Positions 57,701 through 64,000 of a stretch of 64,000 nucleotides of DNA are shown piece by piece. The notes below the pieces were generated by a model, which was not told the DNA's origin, made no database searches, and saw only the letters and a list, made by a program, of their open reading frames with translations. Position numbers and translations under genes: made by a program. Each line of letters starts with the position of its first letter. Position 1 is the first letter of the stretch. This stretch comes from Cephalopachus bancanus (taxonomy: Eukaryota > Chordata > Mammalia > Primates > Tarsiidae), in contig JAPVLO010000323.1 in the NCBI GenBank assembly GCA_027257055.1, positions 1,623,001-1,687,000 of the forward strand, in the 5' to 3' direction.

Positions 57701-59567
57701 ATCTTAGAGATCTCAGCTAGAGAGTCTCTACTTCCTGTCTCTGAATTATAGTTTTAAGGTGATAAAAGTGCAAATTAACAAACATTAAGATTCAGCACTG
57801 GTGAGAGGATGCTACCATTCTTGTAAATTCAGTGGTGGTCTCTCTGTTGTAGCCCCAGACAGAGAGGACAATGTGCTTTTCCAGAACTAAACTCCCTGGT
57901 GGAGGATGACAGACTCTGACATATGGAAGTCTGGTGTTGGGCTTTAATCATTAGAACCTTAGTAGATTCAGTTATAGTAAGAGTGGCAGAAACTAGGCCT
58001 GACCAGAAAGAATTCTGAAGATGGTTAATAGAATGTGTAATTCATAGGATCAAATGGGATGGGAAGAAAACAATAAAATTAAATCAAGGGTGTTTACCAG
58101 GAAGTTGAGAGGTAGCCCAAGTGAAACGTCATACCAAAAGCCTTGAGCTGATTTCAGATGTTGCACTTATCAGCTGGAAGGGAGGCCAGCATCCTAAAAA
58201 AAGGCCATTGTAACCTCAAGAAAAGAATAAATAATATTGTTTTCTCTAGTTCTTCTTTGAAGGAAACTCTGGCCATTTACTAGGTACCTGTGTACTGGGG
58301 AAATAGAAATGCCCAAACATTTCAAGGACTCTTGGAATCAGGATCTAAATTGCCAGTGGTACCCAAGGAGACAGAGCATCCAGGAAATAAATAGAATCTT
58401 GTCCCAGGTGCAACTTATTGGAGTATAATATTTGCTTTGAATTGAAGGGTAAGGTTCATTTGTGGACAGATGCTTTTACTTATTTTTCTATACATCCCCT
58501 CAGAGTATGTTAAGACATAACAATAGGATGATGTATGTATGATTGTTTTCAATTGCTGCAATTCCCTGAACTCTCTAAGATCAGTGGTAATAGGTAACTG
58601 GGATTTTAGACAGAAGGCTAAGGTCTCTAAGGTGATTTAAAGTCTAGCAAAAGAAAAGGAACGTTCCTAGTGCAGTATCCTTCTCTAAGACCTCACATCT
58701 CACAGTCCCTGTGAAAGTGAGCCAAATACTGATTTTTTTCCCCACTGTGGCTTATAGGGTAACTCATGCACATCTGTAATCTTATGCAGATCTGTGACTT
58801 CATGTGTCACAGTTTCTGTTAAACTGTATCAAAGGAATAAAGAAATAATTTTTCTTGCTTCATAGGGTGACTCACACAGATTTGTAAAGAAATGCAACAG
58901 ATTTTATCATCCTGTAATTTATTTCAGGTTTTATCTAATACTTTCAAGACTGGCTAATATACTTGAGCTCTCTTTGATGGTCAAGACAAGAAACATGTTT
59001 GACATTATCTAAGGACTCTCAGTCAAGAAGATGAAGACCCCCATCCATTTGGGGCGCAATGAAACTATCTTATAATCATTACTCATCCTTTCTTTCCTAA
59101 ACCATACTTTTGCCATGCGTCTGTAAGTCCGATTCATTCTAGTGAATCCCTTTTTGAGGGCTCACTGGGATCAAAAGTCCCCAAGACCACCTCAGATTAA
59201 ATGATTCACTAGTAAGACCCAGAACTCAGGAAAGTTTCATGCTTATGGTTACTATTTATGATAGTGTACAGCTACAATTAAAACCAGCAAAAGGTACATG
59301 GGTCAGATCCAAGAGATATTAGGCACGGTCTTGCAACTGTCTTCTCCCAGGAGAGTTGCACAGACAGCGTCTAATTCTCTTACAAACAATGTGTGTGATG
59401 CATGAAATATTGTCAACCAGGGAAGGTCACACAAGCCTTCATGTTTAGTGTTTTTATTTGAGTGTACTCCTGTAGGAATAGAGTGCTCACGTGGCTAATC
59501 TTATTGACTTAGAATCCAGCCACTCCAGAAGTCAAACTATTATGGTGTACCCAAAGATTGTAAGAGG
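57701..59567. other. No gene recognised downstream of the GBP locus
   Basis: No exon or named repeat. CTTATAGGGTAACTCA at 58752 and CTTCATAGGGTGACTC at 58859 hint at an imperfect 108-base duplication. Confidence 0.4.
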
Positions 59568-60121
59568 TGATGAATTGTATGGAAACTATGTGAAGTCTTA
59601 TAATATGAAGTGTGATGAATTAGGTGAAATGTAATGAAACTATAGCCTCATATATTAAGTATGCTGAAACTGTGCTGTGATCTCTCCCCTAAAACTTAGT
59701 AATTCTTGGAAACCCTGGAAAGAATGCCCAACTTGGAAACCCCAAGTGCCTATGTTAGATAAGCTAATCAGCGTTTTTCTTGCTTCTGTAACCCCCGCTG
59801 GCAGTGTGTGAGTCTTGTGCGATAAGCCCCTTTCAAATTCTGGCAGGCTTTTCTCTGTTTTAATTGTGGCAAGCAAGCCCCTCTTCTGACGGGCTTTGTG
59901 TTGTTTAAATTTGAATGATAACGGCCTTGTGGATTAGGCGGGCTTTTGATTATTTAAGAAAGGCCCCAGCCACTGTATGGGGCCCTCACCTAGAGACTTG
60001 TAAGTCTTGTGAGTGGCCCTGGCCAATCGAACCTGGTTAATAAACTTCTCTCTTGGTAAATTGTGTGTCGGCGCTGTGAATCAAACGCTCAGACCTGTGA
60101 ATCAAACGCTCAGACCCCACA
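59568..60121 (+). mobile_element. Solo ERV LTR (gamma/ERV1-like)
   Basis: Promoter-like TATTTAAG at about 59954, CTCACC/GGCCCT-rich R-type stretch, AATAAA at 60039-60044, and a U5-like end with two 21-base copies of CTGTGAATCAAACGCTCAGA(C) at 60076-60117, finishing CCCCACA. No gag, pol or env follows, so this is a solo LTR. The left boundary is uncertain and no clear TSD was found. Confidence 0.65.
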
Positions 60122-60140
60122 TCAAGATCTCCATCATAAA

Positions 60141-60272
60141 TCACATTTTTCACATAAAGTAGCTGGTGTGGCTTGGGGCCTCCACATATACAAAACATTC
60201 TTATCAGGCAAGTCATTCAAAGGACTTAGTGGTTATATTCCAGAAGCCAGCTACTTTATGTGAAAAATGTGA
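60141..60272. repeat. 132-base foldback with 26-base perfect inverted arms
   Basis: TCACATTTTTCACATAAAGT then AGCTGG at 60141-60166 is the exact reverse complement of 60247-60272. The 80-base loop has no clear ORF. It begins 20 bases after the solo LTR. Confidence 0.92.
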
Positions 60273-60920
60273 AAAAGGGTCAGACATTTCTTTGCAATGC
60301 GAAGGAAACCCAGACTTGCTAAGTTAACCTTTTATTATGAAGTCCTAAAGAATAAAAAAGATAACACCATGAGAAAGGTAAAGTGAAGATATTTATTGTC
60401 TTACTGGAAGGACGTGTCAATGTTTTATTCTTGACTTTTTAAAATATAAATATTTTGGAAATAAGGGAAAATGGTCAACATGAGGAAGTTAGGGTATGTT
60501 TCTCCTATGAAGTAAAACAAGAGAATTTTCTCAGCACCCAGAGAGGAACTGGGCCAACAGCACACTGCATGGCTTATCAAAAATAGTGACACCAAACACA
60601 TAGTACAAAGGAGAGAAAAATCCATTGACCTGTGCTGAAATTAGACAGATGATCACCTGAACCACTGCAGGCTGCCTCCAGCCTCCAGACACAGTGTGGG
60701 AGGTGAGTGAGAGGAATCCAGGAGATCTGTGCTCCTGCTGTGGACTTGGTGGGACCTTTGAGCCTGACTCCAGTCCCCCATGGGAAACTGCCTTGCCCCT
60801 AGCTACTACAAAACCCATGTGGAGTGGTGCAGTGGTAACCACCATAATGCAGAAACTCTTTCCTTGCATGGCTGCTTTCCTGGGAGAAGATGGGCCCCAA
60901 GGGCTAACTCTGTAGGAGTT

Positions 60921-61215
60921 TTTTTTTTTTTTTTTTGAGTTGGAGTCTCATTCTGTCGCCCAGACTGGAGTGCAGTGGCCACTCCCGGCCACCGCAACCT
61001 CGACCTGCTGGGCTCTGGCGATCCTTCCGCCTCAGCCTTCCAAGTAACTGGAACTACAGGTGCGCGCTACCACGCCCGGCTAATTTTTTTGATTTATTGT
61101 AGAGATGAGGTCTCGCCAAGGTTCCCAGGTGGGTCTCGAACCCGCGGGTTTAGGCAATCCACTCATCTCAGCCTCCCAAAGCGCAGGATTACAGGCTGAG
61201 CCACCAAGCCCGGCT
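60921..61215 (-). mobile_element. Alu, young local subfamily, 10-base TSD
   Basis: Antisense dimer between TGTAGGAGTT at 60911-60920 and 61216-61225, inside the older L1 5'UTR. Confidence 0.94.
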
Positions 61216-61609
61216 TGTAGGAGTTCTTTGCTCCAGTTAGGCTTGAATGACCAGTGAGCCTTGAGACACTTCAGTCCTCTACAGGAAGCTGCCTTCACCA
61301 CAGCAGTGCCCACCAAAACTCATGTGGAGTGGGCAGCTGCAGCCGCCATAGCCCAGGAACTCGGTGCTTGGGGCTGCTTTCTAGCTGGCTTGGGAGGGGA
61401 TGGGCCCCACGGGCAACCTCCAAACAGTAGTCAGTTCCCGACTGGGGTGGGCTAAGTTAGTACACTTGATCCTACAAGCCAGATTGTAAACAACCCAAGG
61501 CCAGGGCAGGAGCCAGGTGGGATACGTTGCCATAGCAATCAATTCCCAAGTAAACTCTTCTGTGCCTGCCCAGAAAAGTAGCATGGCTCCAGTGGTCTGG
61601 AACTCTCTC

Positions 61610-61735
61610 TTTTTTATTCTTTTGATTAATTAATTAATTAATTTTTGAATTGGAGTCTCACTCAGTCGCCCAGACTGGAGTGCAGTGGCCACTCCCGGCC
61701 ACTGCAGCCTCGACCTGCTGGGCTCCAGCGATCCT
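61610..61735 (-). mobile_element. 5'-truncated Alu (single arm) with 12-base TSD
   Basis: (ATTA)n tail, GAATTGGAGTCTCACTCAGT to CTGGGCTCCAGCGATCC, then stops. TGGAACTCTCTC at 61598-61609 and 61736-61747 shows it was inserted as a partial copy. Confidence 0.92.
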
Positions 61736-63515
61736 TGGAACTCTCTCCTAATTCCCACTGGGGTGGTCAGAAGTTGTGCACTGGTGGGGTGCTTGGGCCC
61801 TTTTCTAATCACACTCCCCTGAAGACTCAAAACAAAGACTCAAAACAAAGAGTAATCTCAAAATCCCTGTCCTCTGCCTAGATTGAATGGGCACTTCCCT
61901 GGGAGCAACCAAGCCAAGGAAAAACCCCACAGTCACTAACACAGTAGCTTTCTCTCACAAGTGCCACTTCTTGACCAGAGGTCAACAGCAAATGACACCA
62001 CATTGGATGTAATATCTAAACTTTGCAGAAGATCTAATCCCATTTCCCAGAATACACCACTTTATAAGCCACTCTGGCCACCCAAGACTTTTTGAGCCAG
62101 AGCAGCCATCCAACACAGGACTGCTACAGCTGGCAATTGAGAAACTCACCACACAAAGGATATATAGAGCCAAAGGAACTCTACAGTGCTTTCCTAAGTC
62201 AACCCCCTGCCAATCTCAAATAAAAAAATTAGTCTACCAAAATGAGAAGGATCCAGGAAAATAAGTCAGGCAATATGAAAAAACAGAGTTTACCAACACT
62301 CCCAAAAGACATCTCTAGTTTTTCAGCAATGAAAGGTAACCAAAATGAAATTTCAGATATATAATTCAAAAGATTGATAATAAATTAAACAATGAGCTTC
62401 AGGAGAAAATTTGAAACTAAAAAAATAATGTTAAAAAGCTATTCAGGATATGGATGAAAAATTTTCCATAGACATCCTAAACAAAACCAAGCTGACATTT
62501 TAGAAATGAAAGAAGCATTCAGGGCATTACAAAATGCAGTGCAAAGTTTTAACAGTAGACTAACTCAAGTGGAAGAAAAGATCTCAGAACTTGAAGACAA
62601 GGCTTTTGAATTAACCCTAGCAGACAACAATGAAGAAAAAAAGAATAAAAAAACTAAACAACTGTGAAATGGGAAATGACCAAATCTAAGCATCATAGGT
62701 ATTCCTGAGGAAGAAGAGAAGGTAACAGGATTAGAGAACCTATTTGAGAAAATAATAGAAGAAAACTTCTCTGGCCTTGTATGAGATTTAAACACCGAGG
62801 AGAACAAAGAACCCCCAGAAGATTTGTTTCAAATATATACATATATTTTTCCTAATGACATATAATCATCCAGACATGCAATGTTAATGGAAAGGAAAGA
62901 ATTTGAAGGGCAATTAGACAAAAGCATCAAATAGCTTACAAATATTAAACTATCAGACTTACAGCCAACTTATCAGAAGAAGCCCTACAAGCCAGAAGGG
63001 CTTGGGGCTCCAGCTTCAGTCTCCTCAAACACAATAACTATTAACCAAGGATTCTGTATCCCACAAAACAAAGTTTCATACATGAAGCAGAAATGAAGTC
63101 TTTCTCAGATAAGATAACTCTGAGGGAATCACTGCTAGACTGGTTCTACAAGAAATACTCAAAGGAGTCTAAATACCAAACAACAGGTCAAAATACACCA
63201 CTAGAAAAATTATGGAAATCATGAAGCCCACAGACCTTATGGAACAACAACAAAATAGAAAAAAATAACAAAAACGAATAAATAAGACAACCAGTTATCA
63301 ACCAGTATGATGAATGAAATAGTAACTACATATCACTATTAACTCTGAATGTAAATGGTCTCAATGCCCCCACTAAAATGATACAGACTGGATAAAGACA
63401 AACACAAACACAACCCAAATTGCTGCCTTTGAGAGACCCAGTGAACACACAAAGACTCCTATAGACTCAAGGTAAAGTGGTGGGAAAAAAATATTCCATG
63501 CAAATGGAAATGAAA

Positions 63516-64000
63516 AAGAAGCAGGAGATCCAGTTCCAAACCCTGGGGCAATTTCCATGCTCCCTACATACTCCCCTGTTCTGCTGATGGGAGAATCTTC
63601 CCTGCTCCAGAATGGTCAATCTTTTCTCTGGGCAGAAACCGAAGTGCCTACAGTAGTCATTGTTGCTGAGACAATGGACACTGGTAAAAAATGGTATCTT
63701 CCTTACCCATCCTGACTGGAAGAGTACCTATGGCTTTACTGAGTGTTTTTCCTTTTCACCAACTATTGGCCTCCACCTGAGACAACTCCAGGGTTCAGGA
63801 GAAATGGGGTGTTATCCTGTGGCCTGAGTTAAGCAGATTCCTGATTGGAAGGTGTGTCTCAGGGGAGTTTTCAGTTCTATCCCATGTTCTGGGGTCACAC
63901 TCACTTTTTCCAGCAGAATGCCACCTTGGGGGCTGTTTGCCCGTTTTCTTCTCCCTGAGATCTGAGGTGTCCTTTGCCGTTCTGATGAATATTCATTTTC
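63516..64000. other. Unrecognised sequence at the right edge
   Basis: Moderate GC, no supported gene. It may belong to another LTR or L1 5'UTR but I cannot name it. Confidence 0.35.

Larger units (their letters stand above)
60300..63515 (+). mobile_element. Older L1 on the plus strand: 5'UTR, ORF1, start of ORF2
   Basis: 60370-62200 looks like an L1 5'UTR with partly repeated blocks (CCCATGTGGAGTGG and CTCATGTGGAGTGG; GAAGATGGGCCCCAAGGG and GGGATGGGCCCCACGGG). 62330-63300 follows ORF1 (CAAGTGGAAGAAAAGATCTC, GGTATTCCTGAGGAAGAAGA). 63330-63510 is the ORF2 endonuclease start (CTATTAACTCTGAATGTAAA, TGGTCTCAATGCCCC), then it stops. It carries stops throughout. The left boundary is approximate. 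Confidence 0.75.

Noticed and set aside
1..64000. CRISPR arrays, bacterial operons, tRNA or rRNA genes
   Set aside because: None seen. The tandem repeats are microsatellites, and the tRNA-like B-box words are within Alus and MIRs.

Overview
This is a stretch of mammalian nuclear DNA from a primate. It is AT-rich and made mostly of transposons. Dimeric 7SL-derived Alu elements, L1 LINEs, MIR, Tigger1, mariner, hAT-Charlie and LTR fragments fill it, and the only host gene I recognise is one interferon-type guanylate-binding protein locus. The youngest Alus (head reading GCCGGGCTCGGTGGCTCAGCC, AluJ-like body, 'CTACAATAAATCAAAAAAT' linker) and the matching L1 3' ends are not the catarrhine types. 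They also lack the tRNA-fused form of lorisoids and the right-arm signature of typical lemur Alus. I therefore infer a non-anthropoid primate (tarsier-like or a divergent strepsirrhine), with low confidence in the exact group.

Layout. 1-5.46 kb: an antisense L1 (L1-A) with its 5' end inside the window. 5.48-10.5 kb: older antisense L1M relics cut by several Alus. 10.5-16.9 kb: mostly unrecognised sequence with Alus and MIRs. 16.9-17.7 kb: a mariner transposase relic. 18-26 kb: MIRs, MLT1 LTR pieces, an L1 3' end, local duplications and Alus. 26.5-33.2 kb: a near full-length antisense L1 (L1-B) with large microsatellites. 33.2-35.8 kb: L1ME/L1MA fragments and an L1 3' tail on the plus strand. 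35.8-39.0 kb: little recognised apart from a hAT fragment. 39.0-39.75 kb: two LTR-like blocks. 39.79-42.5 kb: an almost complete Tigger1 split by an L1 tail.

43.0-57.7 kb holds the host gene, on the plus strand: an ISRE and TATA-type promoter, a likely untranslated exon 1, coding exons 2-11 and a poly(A) signal. All ten coding exons have the expected sizes and splice sites, and the protein most resembles GBP6. The gene is nevertheless broken. Exon 5 has a 5-base deletion that leads to a stop after 195 codons, and exon 6 carries a 1-base deletion, a CGA-to-TGA nonsense change and a compensating 1-base insertion. Exons 7-11 are open in the ancestral frame. I read it as a fairly recent unitary pseudogene of an interferon-induced GTPase, unless assembly errors explain the lesions.

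57.7-64 kb: unrecognised sequence, a solo ERV LTR, a 26-base perfect inverted repeat, and a plus-strand older L1 (5'UTR, ORF1, start of ORF2) interrupted by Alus. I found no novel multi-gene system. The notable items are the decaying GBP6 locus with an apparently intact interferon promoter, and several small duplication or foldback structures.
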